Assembly: GCA_025201375.1 (NCBI GenBank)
Contig: JAIWZP010000002.1
Location: 496,001-560,000 of the forward strand
Origin: Gongronella butleri
Taxonomy: Eukaryota > Mucoromycota > Mucoromycetes > Mucorales > Cunninghamellaceae
Direction of reading: 5' to 3'
DNA: 64,000 bases
Made by a program: the position numbers and the translations under genes
Notes under the pieces: generated by a model
What the model was told of the DNA's origin: nothing
The model's input: the letters and a program-made list of their open reading frames with translations, nothing else
Database searches by the model: none
Shown: piece by piece, positions 34,216 through 44,990 of the stretch
How positions within the stretch are numbered: position 1 is the first letter of the stretch
How the letters are laid out: the number at the start of each line of letters is the position of its first letter

Positions 34216-35219
34216 CGAAAACGCGCCTTTTCGCCGCAAGGTTTCATCCCCATCATTTCTTTTTTCGTCCTACCTCTCTGCGGACAAGGCATTGCGAATA
34301 TGAGCAGGCACATGCTTCTCTGCAAAGCGACCCTTTACGACCGAGTTGGCTAAAATCTAGAAACACACAAACAAAAACATGAGTACCTGGCCCTTTTTTT
34401 CCTTCCCCCGTTGGGCTTTCGAGAAATAAAATAGGGGGTGCATGATCTCGGCATTACAGGATCCGTGGGGCACACACAGGCGGCAATGACCAATGCATGA
34501 AGCTTTCATAGGGCAAAAAAAAAAAAAAAAATGAGTTCACCGGGGGGTGTTGTTATCGCTCCAATTCGTGTCTTACATAGTCCAATGGTGGGATCAGCGC
34601 ATAGATGAACAGGCCACTGACGAGCCACATGAAGATCATAACGGGGATCAAGAAAAAAAACATGGTGCGCCACTCCTTTTTCAAATAATGCCTGTGAAAA
34701 GTGGATCCGATCGTCGGTGAGTCTCGCTCTCCTTGATTCCCTGGGGTAAAAACAATAAACCTTACTTTGGTAATTCAATGCCAACAGCCATGACCTGGCG
34801 CAAAAAAAAAGAAAAACATGTGAGCACCACGCATACAAAATGGAAGCTCTGGTCCTTTCTCTTTCTCATCCGTGACGTTAGACAAGAGAGAGGGCCGTCC
34901 TACCTGGATGGCAATCACACACCGGGTCAGCTCCTTGGTGATTTCGTCCGTGTCGTCCCACGTTGTCGGGCTAAAGCCATTGGCAACCAATGGCCCGGCT
35001 ATAATTCCAACTATCAAGGCGACAACTAGCTCGGCATAAAGACGGAGTGAGCTAAAAAGGCCTCCTTGAGACTTTCAAAGCAACTTACAGGCCTCGGATA
35101 AGAAAAGGCGCTCCTTGACAAACATGGAAACGTAGCCAAATAGCAGGATAACGCCGCTCAGCACGGCAATTGCTATGGTAAAGGGGCTAAATTCGCCAGG
35201 AATGACTTGCACGGTCATT
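32177..35219 (-). CDS. NHA1: Fungal Na+(K+)/H+ antiporter, Nha1/Sod2 type
   Basis: Exons: 35219-35089, then ~35029-34904, 34794-34766, 34691-34577, 34502-34458, 34356-34274, 34137-33949, 33842-33794, 33692-33513 and 33436-32177. About 730 residues; twelve predicted TM segments, then a long acidic, Ser-rich cytoplasmic tail with a HHHHHH tract. Nha1 hallmarks are visible: KERLFLSEA, CPTDPILANSVVKGRFAEKH (ion-binding ATDP-like site), ESGANDGMGFPFLFL and VLACFVAGNAFSWDEW. It exchanges alkali cations for protons at the plasma membrane. Exons from ~35029 onward join in phase. The 5' end does not: an extra base near 35160 breaks the frame inside exon 1, and the exon 1/exon 2 junction is also out of phase for any canonical splice that keeps SEA-LVVALIVG. 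Confidence 0.88.
34166..34214. repeat. A49 homopolymer in an antiporter intron
   Basis: Sense-strand T49 located ~30 bp before the 3' splice site of the intron between exons ending at 34274 and starting at 34137. Confidence 0.9.
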
Positions 35220-36241
35220 GTGGTGAAGAAAGAGAAGGGTAGTCAAAAGGGAAAAAACGGAGTAACAGAGACGCGAGGGGGGCGACGAGGGTGCTGGGCT
35301 AAGAAAAAATGGATAAAAGGGGATAAAAGAATAAAAAGTAAGACTGTGGAGAGCGTCTTTTCCTACAAATACAGCAAAAAAGCAAAAAAAGAGAGAGCGA
35401 AAAAGAGGGGAAGAAGAATAGAAAGAAAGGAAGAATGAAAAAAAAAAAATGCAAAATGTGCGAAGCGGGGATCGGATGCCACCGCAAAGCAAGCAGCCTT
35501 CTTGCCTTTTTGAGGAGCACCTGTCAGTCCCCGCTGGGCGGCTCCATATCATTTTTTCCACCATGGGCGGCTTGCACAACCTAGAAAAAGGTATCACACT
35601 GCCCATGACATCATGGGCACCTTGAACCTCCCCGTCCCCAGGCGCCTTGCAATAAGCTTAAATTCGGGTTTTCGTTAAAGAAAACACGTAAAAAGATCCA
35701 CGTTGTAGCGATGGCTGGCTGCGAGCCCGCAGGCCCAAGCCCAATTCATGCATTTCATGCATTTTGTCTCTGTCCGTGAGGCGGGGCGACGTCTACGCAA
35801 GGGGGGCAGGTCCTAATGGACGCGCCGTGTGCCTTTTTTGTTTATTCATTGGAATTGGGTTTCGTGTCGTGTTTGTGCCAAGTAATGGAGCGTCATTTGA
35901 TACGTTTTTTTTGCGTAAACTCATCACGTCGCGCGTGAGAAAGCCAGCGAAAACAAGGCCAAACGAGCATGGTTGAAAATTTAGCCTACTCATTGGCCAT
36001 GCAGACACGAACAGGTCACCGGTCGTACAGTGCAGGTGGCACAAGATCCGGCCATTTTGCCACCAACACCCATTGGGCTGTGCGGCTTGCATGTGCCTGG
36101 CGATCTTGCTCATATTTAAGAGGGGCGGCCCAACAAAGCTGCGCAGCCGCATTCAAAGCCATAGCCCCTTATCAGGGCGTGCCAATGACTCAACATGGAT
36201 GCGTAAAAATGCAAATTCGGCGTTTTTGAGAGCCAATGGCC

Positions 36242-36272
<31 letters not shown>

Positions 36273-37585
36273 GAGTGTTGCGCGCACGACGTTACGTCCC
36301 GTCCCGTCTTGCCCTTTTACCCACACATCGAGACCAAGATTTATGATCCATGGCTCAACGAATGGCCAAAAGCGTCAATATTTTGAAAAATCGCGTTTGT
36401 ATGCTCATTTCCAACATCAACACGCTGGTATATTTTAACATTGCACACACAAATGTGCGCTGATGCCATTACAGGTTCGAAGGGCAGCCACGGCGACGCT
36501 TGTTCAGCTGCTGGTCACGCGTCATGTTATTAGCACCAAAATCAGGCACTGTTGGTATATCTTTTGCATTTTAAAGCATATACAGCGCATATACAGCGCA
36601 TCTCTACAATTTTACTTGACCATTTTTTTGTACATGAACAAGGGGCATGGGAATTCCCGCCGTGCGGCGAAAAAAAAGGGCACCCTTGGCCAAAAACGCT
36701 TGACCCTGGAAATCGCGATCGTTTTTACCCCCAAATCACGTAAGCACATCATGGAACCCGTGTCAACACGCCAACTAAGATTCTTGATAATCGACAACAA
36801 TCAAACAAAGAGAATAGACTGCTCAATTGGCCGAGATTCATCTTGTGATCGCTCGAGCGAGAATAAAACAGAAGAAAAGAAGCGCAAAACGCCGTCGGTT
36901 GCTTCCGACGACGCCAACGTGCATTTGCCATGCATTATAAAAAAGTTGGGTAGGGCGTACAGAGCAAAAAGTGCCTTGGCAGGTGGGGCAATCCACGATG
37001 AAAAATGAGATTTGGGGGGAGGGGAGGAGTTGACTGCTTCATCTCGGGTGGACGCTACGTGCTCTGAGTTGTCGTTGCCTGATCAGTGGGTCGGTCGCGG
37101 CCGCGTTTCAACCAGTACCATGGTCGCGGTGATGCAAGGAGGGAGCAAGACGCTGGATAAAGAAAAAAAGCGTTGGTCGGCGCTCAGATTTCCAAAGATG
37201 GTCAACCAGAAGAACGCGACGGCTTGATCTCCTTGTTTTCAAGCTTGCGTTGCGATTGCAGATGTTCGATGGTGGTACACAATGCACGTCGTTCTCCTTG
37301 TCGTTCCTTCCCGTGACGAGCCACACACCAATCATAGCACCTTGCCATTATTGGACCCTAACACACGTAAGCAACCCTTTTTTTATCGAAAGCACCCTTT
37401 TTTTTTTTATTCCCAAGGCGAGAACCCTTAATGGGTTTGCAAGAAAAGCGTCCTGATTAGTCACAGAGCGCATTCAAGCGTCTCTCCCTAATCGCGATTC
37501 GTCCGCGCCGCAGCTCCCTTGACCTTTTATGCGATTTGCATACGATTGGGATTGTTGGAGGCTTCCACGCGACAAGTGGACGTGT
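35220..37585. other. Long intergenic stretch
   Basis: About 2.4 kb with no recognised gene. Contains a T-run of about 30 (36243-36272), CCTTGCCA-type words, and open frames without codon or homology support (including 36463-37008, 181 codons). No island-type TA motifs were noticed here. Confidence 0.45.
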
Positions 37586-37665
37586 ACAATGATCCACTGG
37601 CGCGAACAATAATTTATTGGTGCGAACAATGATCCATTGTCGCGATCAATTTGCCATTGACGACA
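37586..37665. repeat. Four tandem 20-bp units
   Basis: Units begin at 37586, 37606, 37626 and 37646, each close to ACAATGATCCATTGTCGCGA. The repeat lies ~310 bp upstream of the first WWE-like gene. Confidence 0.6.
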
Positions 37666-37918
37666 AAAACTAGGCCATTGAAGCCCGCAATCATGTAGCA
37701 ATGTAATAATGGATCACGACTCCATGATCCACTCATCAAATGTACAGAGAGAAAAAAAAGAGGCCAATCTCGTGGAGGCCATGGAAGCGCGTTATTTACT
37801 CGAAAAGATGTTGTCAGAGCGTCTTTTTTTTTTTTTTTTTTTTGCCTCATTGATCGTGTGAGACATCATTCTCTCAAATGACAATGACCAGGGCCGTGTC
37901 ATTGTTGCCAAGTGTGTG

Positions 37919-37925
37919 TATATAA
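37919..37925 (+). promoter_or_regulatory. TATA box of the first WWE-like gene
   Basis: TATATAA, 53-59 bp upstream of the start codon. Confidence 0.5.
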
Positions 37926-37977
37926 TTGAGACGTTGGCGCGCTTATTTTTTTTTCACGGTTTTACACGAATTGGACC

Positions 37978-39009
37978 ATGTCTGAATATTTGGACTTTGT
38001 GTGGGGCTGTATTTTGCCGGATGGCCAATTTATGCCTTTGGATGCATCGAACCAGCAGACGGTGGAAACGGCGTTTCAAGATTACCTTGGGCGCCGCGGG
38101 CCGTCGAGCGTGATGATCTACAACGCGCACAATGGCGATTCGAGTCTTTTGTGTTTCAACAATGCCAGGCGGTTCCAATTGCTCTCTGTTGGCGTGGCGT
38201 ATGCTGTGGAGCGTCGACCCATGAGCGCCGAGATTGAGCGGTGCTTTGGCGCGCAATTGCAGGCAGTCCAGGCGCAACGATCGCCCTTTCAGCAATTTCC
38301 GCAGGCAGCACCTGGGTTCCACCATGGCCAAAAGCTCCCTTTTGTCCCGGTGCAAGTTCAGACACGGTTCATGCCGCTTCGTGCGCCATTCCTGCCGTTT
38401 GCACCGTCGCCGCTTAGGCAATCATTCACGCAAGCGGATGTCATGGCCCAATGGCGCGGCACGACGGTCCCTGCCGCGAATTCGCGCTTTACTGAGTATT
38501 TCCACGTGCCACCGTTGCCTGCGTCGGCGTCGCAGCCCGTGTGGGACGCGTGGAACGGCCGCATGATCGCGCACGGAACGCCTGCGCCTATCCATGGCCC
38601 GGTACACAGCATTAATCGCGCCCTAATCAACTGTGCTGCACCGCCACCCCAAGACATCGATTCTTCCATGCAGGTCGACACCAATGACACGCCATCGGCG
38701 CTCACCGACGACGGCATGCCCGAATCCATGCCCGAAAGCGACCAAAGCACCCCTGTGCCTGCGAATCCCTCCGTGCCAACTTATTTGCAAGCCTTGATGA
38801 ACACTGGCCCCTCGTCCCTCGCATCTGCTCCAATCGTCAAGAGCTCGTGCCAACACGGAAACATTGAAAATGGCCTTTGCCGCACCTGTGGCGCCGAAAT
38901 CAAAGAAAACCACGACTCCTCTGCCGAAGCCTCGCCCCAAGAACCGGACGATTCGTCGGAATATGTGCCAGGCAGCGAAATAGATTCCGACGATGAAGTC
39001 AAGCGTTGA
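37978..39009 (+). CDS. WWE-like domain protein 1 with C-terminal CxH...CxxC finger
   Basis: Intronless, 343 residues. Residues ~8-82 (FVWGCILPDGQFMPLD, NQQTVETAFQDYL, then YAVERR) follow the WWE pattern: a Trp strand, an aromatic-Asp segment, an [I/V]E.AF helix and a closing [V/I].RR. WWE domains bind poly- or iso-ADP-ribose and occur in ubiquitin ligases and PARPs, so ligand binding is inferred only. The middle is Pro/Gln-rich. Residues ~289-304 hold C-x-H-x7-C-x2-CG (CQHGNIENGLCRTCG), like the short finger near the N-terminus of FCP1-type CTD phosphatases. The acidic C-terminus ends near DSDDEVKR. The neighbouring gene at 40669 is a clear paralogue of the first domain. Confidence 0.6.
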   Translation: MSEYLDFVWGCILPDGQFMPLDASNQQTVETAFQDYLGRRGPSSVMIYNAHNGDSSLLCFNNARRFQLLSVGVAYAVERRPMSAEIERCFGAQLQAVQAQRSPFQQFPQAAPGFHHGQKLPFVPVQVQTRFMPLRAPFLPFAPSPLRQSFTQADVMAQWRGTTVPAANSRFTEYFHVPPLPASASQPVWDAWNGRMIAHGTPAPIHGPVHSINRALINCAAPPPQDIDSSMQVDTNDTPSALTDDGMPESMPESDQSTPVPANPSVPTYLQALMNTGPSSLASAPIVKSSCQHGNIENGLCRTCGAEIKENHDSSAEASPQEPDDSSEYVPGSEIDSDDEVKR

Positions 39010-39892
39010 TCTAGTCCATGGATGGCCCTACAGTGACCCCTAATGGGTCCTTTTCAATGATAAAACATTGAAACCTGATCTCTCCTTATTTTAGCGTTAT
39101 TTTTTCCACTACAACAGAATAAAAAAAACATTCTTTTTGATGTTCAGCACACCAGGGTCCTCACGCGACGCGTAAAAACAATGGAGGGAGGTCAATTGAC
39201 TTTTTTATTTTAGTTTGCTTTGCAATGTCAACATTGGAAACAATGCGCATTGTGTCATTAATCGTTTGTGCCCTCTGACTGCGCCTGCTTTTCATTCGTG
39301 CACTTTTTGTTGTCTCGCCAGGCCAATTATCTTTTCAGAGATCATCAGGGACGCGCTGTTCCCCTGATTTTGGGTAATTTTAGGCGAATTGGGGAAGGGA
39401 GTCGATAGGTGGGGGGGGGGGCGAGCAGCTCAGCTGGAACCAATGGTCAACACTCATGAGCGCGACCCGACACCATGCATCTCGAGATCTCAAACTTGGC
39501 GTAATCTATAGTTTAAATTGAATATAGGGGGCCCACTAGATGTTGTTGGCCAACGGTGCGCGTCGCAGCCTCTTTTGTAGCATTCGTAATCCGATTGTGT
39601 TGTCGGCTGCGTAGTCACCCTCTGTAAAACTGATGAGCAAGTAACGCGTTCACGTGAATTGCCAGGTTGTTTGACTGATGGATGTAGTGTTTTGGTGTTT
39701 TGATGTTCTCAATGCATTATCCGTGTGTTTTTTTCGTGTGTTTCGGGTGGATCCGAGTATCGCCCGTATGCAGGTAAGGAGAAGAGGATCCACCCATTGA
39801 CATTGTGTCTTCCGGATTTGGTCACAGGGTCTCCCCGCGGGACGCGTACAAATCTGCATGAACATCATCATCTCCCCCGCCGCCGTGTATCA

Positions 39893-39928
<36 letters not shown>

Positions 39929-40498
39929 AGCGCCGGTCATTTGGGGGGGAGAATGGGGAAACCTCAAAACATGCATTGAAATAAAACATGATGTTTTGGC
40001 GATAATGCATGGTCAGCTTGTTTTCCCTGGCAGTATGGGTCAATCATGCATTGTCGTTGTTTGGGGCTCTGGGGAAAAGACTTGTTGAAAAAAAAGGGGG
40101 GGAGGGAAGCGTGGGCCAGGCGGAGTATAATGGCGCTATGCCAAGGTTGCACCGCTCCGCAGCGATCGTCCGACCTATGAAATGCACGGACAGAACAGAC
40201 TTATTGCTTCTTTTTTTTTCGCCACAAGGATGACACGCCTTAAAAAAAAGGAAATGTGCTAGATCATGTCCCTCCTCTTTGCCATAGCGTCTCTTTCTCC
40301 TCCCCCCAACGCACCCTTTCAACCCTGGCATCGCTAATGGCACGGCCAAACAGCTCTCTGTTGGCCCCAATTTACGTAAGCTTGCTCAGTCTCTCCTCGC
40401 TTATGGACTATTTCTTTGTTTATGCAAAAAAACATGTTCATGTGTGCCAAGTTGGTAAAAAAAAAAAAAAAAAAAAGGACATGGACACAATCTTTTCC
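39010..40498. other. Intergenic between the WWE-like paralogues
   Basis: Holds a G-run near 39411-39421 and a T32 run (39895-39926) ending in GCAG, which with GTAAGG at 39774 looks like an intron outside any recognised gene. An AATAAA-like signal follows near 39979. No protein supported. Confidence 0.4.
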
Positions 40499-40505
40499 TA
40501 TAAAA
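40499..40505 (+). promoter_or_regulatory. TATA box of the second WWE-like gene
   Basis: TATAAAA 164 bp upstream of the start codon, followed by a CT-rich stretch (40570-40625) typical of a fungal transcription start region. Confidence 0.55.
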
Positions 40506-40668
40506 GGACGACACGGAACACTTCCCCCGCCCTTGCTGCCGACCATTTACTTGTAGTTCACGCAAACAGCCCTTCTCTTTGTTTTTCTCTTTTTTTTTTC
40601 TTTCTTTCTTTTTTTTTTAATCCTTTATTTGCCACACCCATCATTCCCCCCACCATTTTTACGTTAAA

Positions 40669-41679
40669 ATGACGTCAAAGATTGTCTGGGGCTTCATGCT
40701 CGAGAACACGTATTTTATGGAATTTGATCCCGTGAATCAGGTGATCCTCGAGTCGGCGTTCCAAGAGAAAAAGAACAAGCAGGCAAGCCATTTCATCACG
40801 ATTCGCGACTCACATCTTCCGAGCGCGGCACGCGTGTACTTTGGAGTTGTTCAGATCCACTTGAGGATGCCTGGCACGCGATATTACGTCAAGCGGCGCA
40901 TTGTCGTCACGCAACACGTGCAAAAGACGCGTCACAGTCTTTCAATCGGGTTTGTGTCGCCGTCGTCGTCGTCATCGACGCGTTCCATTGGTGGCAAAGC
41001 GCGTCGGTCAAGCGTTGGGGCCCACCGGCGACAGAGCGAGAGTTCGTCGTTGCCTGCTTCGCCGTTGGGCAATGCTGTTTCGCTGTCGACCTCCCTGTCG
41101 TCTTCATTGTCGTCAATGTCGTCACCGTCCACATCCACATCGACACCCACCACGCCAACGACCACGCCTGCGGCCATTGCTCTTCCTGCCGCACCTGATC
41201 ATTATCAACAGTGTGTCCCCATGACACCTCATCCCGACTTGTGGGCGGCCTGCATGGTGCCGCCGCACCAGCATCTTCAACAACACCAGGTGCACCAATC
41301 GCAGCCATCCGCATCGCGTCAGGCTCACATGCCATCGCCGCCACCGCAACAACCTCCCTATTTTAACGATTTCCCCCAACAACTGGACCCTGCGCACCAG
41401 CAATGGAAGCAGTCACAATGGCATCCGCACCAGCAGCTGCACCAGCACACTCAGCAATCGCAATGGTTCCCTCAACAGCCATTGCAGCCCCATCATCACC
41501 ACGCAGCTGCCCTAGTGGACGCTTGGAACCTCTCATGGCTTGACTCCCTGTGTGCACCCTCGTCCACACCACTTCCTTTGTCCGCTGCCGCAAGCATGCA
41601 CCAGGCCCTCATGATCCCATGGTCCACATCGCCACCCCCCTCTGTCCTCAACACAGCTGGTTACCCAAAGTCAAGCTAG
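40669..41679 (+). CDS. WWE-like domain protein 2
   Basis: Intronless, 336 residues. Residues ~4-77 align with the first domain of the gene at 37978: IVWGFMLENTYFMEFD, NQVILESAFQEKK, a SARVYFG segment and YYVKRR. The rest is Ser/Thr-, His- and Gln-rich with PHPDLW and QQPPYFND patches and no second domain; the zinc-type finger of the neighbour is absent. The two genes lie in tandem on the same strand, so a local duplication with fast-diverging tails is likely. Function unknown beyond possible ADP-ribose-type ligand binding. Confidence 0.6.
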   Translation: MTSKIVWGFMLENTYFMEFDPVNQVILESAFQEKKNKQASHFITIRDSHLPSAARVYFGVVQIHLRMPGTRYYVKRRIVVTQHVQKTRHSLSIGFVSPSSSSSTRSIGGKARRSSVGAHRRQSESSSLPASPLGNAVSLSTSLSSSLSSMSSPSTSTSTPTTPTTTPAAIALPAAPDHYQQCVPMTPHPDLWAACMVPPHQHLQQHQVHQSQPSASRQAHMPSPPPQQPPYFNDFPQQLDPAHQQWKQSQWHPHQQLHQHTQQSQWFPQQPLQPHHHHAAALVDAWNLSWLDSLCAPSSTPLPLSAAASMHQALMIPWSTSPPPSVLNTAGYPKSS

Positions 41680-42349
41680 ACTTGCATCCTCCCTTCCCCC
41701 TTTTTTTTTGATTTTTTTTCATTTCTTTTCTCCATTAAACTCGTTTGAAGTGCAAATATATTCCATGAAGCACGATTTTGATGCAAAAATACCAAAATCC
41801 CTTTCAAGTACGTAGTTTTACAAAAGAGTAAGATCTAATCCTGCGAAACTTTGTTATCTATGCTTTGAACCCCATGGCCACCATCGTCTGGTCAAAATTT
41901 TCGGAATGCTTGGCCTCGTACAGCCAAAGATGCCCTTTTAAATTTTTAATTTTCGCAAAAAAAAAAAAAAAAACCTAATGACGCATCGTTTAGTCGCGGT
42001 ACCGACACGGCCATTATTAAAAAGAGATCGTCCTGGAGGGGGAATTGATTGGATGGATGACTGTAAAAATAGATGCGTGCAGCACGGCGCATGGTGCGGC
42101 TTACGTTCGCGCGTCGAAAAATGTCACTGATTTTGAAAATTCTGTAAACGCATGATACCAAAATATCGTTTTTTCCTATGATCACCGATGACCGTGCGCG
42201 CACCGAGCCGTGTTTTTTTGATAATGTGTTTTTCTTGGCGACACTCACATTTCATCGAGATTGCCTTGAGTTAAAAAATGAAAAACCTTCTTAAATCAGA
42301 TTTTTCACCGAAACCATCCAATGGACGCACAAGTCTGATATGATAAAGT
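41680..42349. other. Intergenic
   Basis: 3' region of the WWE-like gene with ATTAAA near 41740, then AT-rich sequence with an A-run near 41957. No gene seen. Confidence 0.4.
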
Positions 42350-42830
42350 GCATTATCGACCGACCGTTGTGAAGACTTTTTCGTAAAAAAATCGAAAGAA
42401 CGTTGTGAAGACTTCGCAAACGTCGTTCGTAAAAGAAATCGAACAACGTTGTGAATACTTTGCAAACAAAGCAAATTCGTAAAAAATCGAACGAACGTTG
42501 TGAAGATTTTGCGAATCTTTGTAAAATTATCGACCGAGCAACTTTGTGGAAGACTTTGCGAACAAAAAAAAAAAAAATCGAATGAACGTTGTAAAGACTT
42601 CGCTGACGTTCGAATCCGGATCATATGATACATAAAAAAATCGAACAACAACGTTGTGGTGTATGATATTATCATAGACGCAACTTCGCGAAAAACGTTC
42701 GTAAAAAAATCGAACGAACGACGTTGTGAAGATTTCGTAAACGACGTTTGTAAAAAAAAATTTGAACGACTATTGTAAAGACTTCGCGTTCGTGAACTCG
42801 AACGAATTTTGTGAAGAATTCGCTTTTAGG
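42350..42830. repeat. Degenerate tandem repeat, ~45-60-bp unit
   Basis: About nine imperfect units built from GTTGTGAAGACTTCGC and CGTAAAAAAATCGAACGAAC. Units vary in length and carry small insertions, two of which contain ATATGATAC or TATGATA-type words. Confidence 0.75.
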
Positions 42831-44990
42831 GATCGGTTTGACCCTGATGTAGCCCTGAATTTATGAATACGCATTTTCTCAAGAGTGAGTAACTCGATTT
42901 ACAAAAAAATCTTGGAGCCATTGAAGTTTTAAGTCGAGTGTCCAGTGGTCTATATTTGGCGCCATATTATCAGGCTCATCAGGGGGAACGCGTAAAATAT
43001 TGCTTGGCACTGGGTTTTCACTAGCAAACACGAATATCGCGACTTCTCAAGAATGAGTGATCCGATTCGCGTCAAAAATTTACTCCGTTAGATAATTGGG
43101 TCTACCATCAACTGGTCTAAATTTGGGACCAGGTGAGCAAGTTTCTGACAATGCGCCATTTTCATGGGCTTAAAGGGGATAAATCACCAGCATTTGGTCT
43201 TGTACAGCGGCAACGGCTGAGCGCCCCGGCGCGTGAGGCACCTCAAATGAATCAGCGTGCAAAAATGGTAAAAGCGCTCGTGGTTTGGGGACATCACATC
43301 CAGTTCTTGCGAGTTAGCCTTCACAGGGTCGATTTGGCCCTGACTTCAATCAAAATGCAATTCCTCAGGGCTCGGTGATCAGATCTCTGGAAAAACTTGA
43401 CACCGATGGAGTTTTGTATTCAGCATTCTCCAGTTCAAGTACCGGACTTGATGAACAGGATCTGGAGGGCGCGCGCGGCAAAATGAAAAAAATATCTTGT
43501 CCATTTTGGTAGCACGACCTTGAGACGTGCGATTTACCTCATGAAACTGGGATTAAAGGTTGTAAATGCGCTTGTCACCATCACGTCAAAATTTGGGGTC
43601 ATTTGGGTAATTTTTGCTCGAGAAATACTGCAGATGGCGATATTTTCGAAAGGGTCCGTGCAAACTTGTCAGTTAGGCACCGCAAAGTCCAGGAGACTGT
43701 CTCATCGTAAAAATGGCATACAAATAACCCTAGTAAGGCACTAGTTTGCAGATGGAAAAAGGCAAGAAGGCGCGCAAGAAGCAAAGCTAAAATTTAGCTG
43801 TTTCGAGCTCCCAAAACCAAGATTGAAAAATAGGGTCTTCAGAATTCCACCTAACTTTCACACAAGAGCGGTTCGTGGAGAAACCACGAGAATTGCCAAA
43901 AAAGAGGTTGGACCATCAGATGGAACACGAGCAATGGTCGATTTTAGCTTAAATTTCAACCGCGAATTGCGCGGGAAAAACGCGCTCATAGAGACGGTCC
44001 GACGCGTCCATCAGCAAGAGGCGGCCCATGTTTATCTATGGTAGGAAGCAGGCGCGTGTAATGCGGCTTTTGACGCGGTTTAACACGGTTCGAAAAAGAC
44101 CATGAGTTCAAAACCGTGTCAAAAAAGTCAGAGAAATCACATTTTTCAGTGATCACAAATGTCCACGTACGCAGCGATCCTTGCTCTTTTCGACGGTGAT
44201 TGTTTCATCGATAAACAGGCACTTTTCGTTGAGATGAACTTGAGCTGAAAACAAGACATAAAACGCAGTATACGCGGAAACCGGTCAATGGATCCCTGGT
44301 TTTTATTTGATTTTCGTCTGTGAATGCGAGTTGGTTACCATGTGGTTGAATGTGGCTATCTGAGGACCTAAATATACCATTTTCAAATTCTCGACTGTAC
44401 CTCTTGGAAAATTGGCCATTTTGAAATTCGACATTTCGCGCCATCCAGTGGTCGCCAAGCCGCAAGCGTGGGCCCATTCGAACAAAAAAAAAACATGCCA
44501 TCGGTTTTCTAAAGTGCGTATTTAATTGTAAATTGGCGAGTTCGTCGACGGGCACCCAATTAGCAAAAAAGAAAAAAATATCTCTAATCATCGATTTCTC
44601 GACAGCTACCTAGAGAAGCTGCACATTTTTGTTGCAGAGAATGCAGACGATGATTGCAGCGCAAGCCTCATGCAGTAAATGAAGCGCAGAACGCCCTCGA
44701 TGTTAATGGAAATCCAAAGGAGAAAAATCGCCAATTCGTCATTTCTGGCGTTCTGGGGCTCCAATCTTTGTCAAGTTTTGGACTTGTACATGATGAACAC
44801 TTGAAGGCGAACGTGCTTTTTCCTCTGAGATGGGCTCCGTTGCCCTAATTTCAAAAGTGTACACAATTTGCTTTATTCCAATGGGAGAAGGGGTAAGAGG
44901 AAGGGGGGAAGAAATAGAGAAAGAGATAAAAAAAGATACTACATCGATAAAAGGGGGATCCAAAAAAGAAAGAAAAAGAAGGGTGGCAGT
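42831..44990. other. Degenerate repeat-rich intergenic region
   Basis: 42878-42960 and 43048-43135 are related to each other and to 31262-31350 (TCAAGAATGAGTGATCCGAT, TTGGGTCTACCATC). Further short words recur, but no frame or terminal structure survives. The region looks like an old relic of the same repeats as island II, without the TACAGTA-type motifs. Confidence 0.45.

Noticed and set aside
36463..37008. 181-codon frame in the long intergenic stretch
   Set aside because: Composition and codon use unlike the neighbouring genes, no motif, no promoter features.
42350..42830. CRISPR-like array
   Set aside because: Units are degenerate and variable in length, with no constant repeat and unique spacers, and the genome is eukaryotic.
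43133..44044. Several 60-80-codon frames in the 43-44 kb region
   Set aside because: They lie in degenerate repeats, overlap repeat-derived words and resemble no protein.
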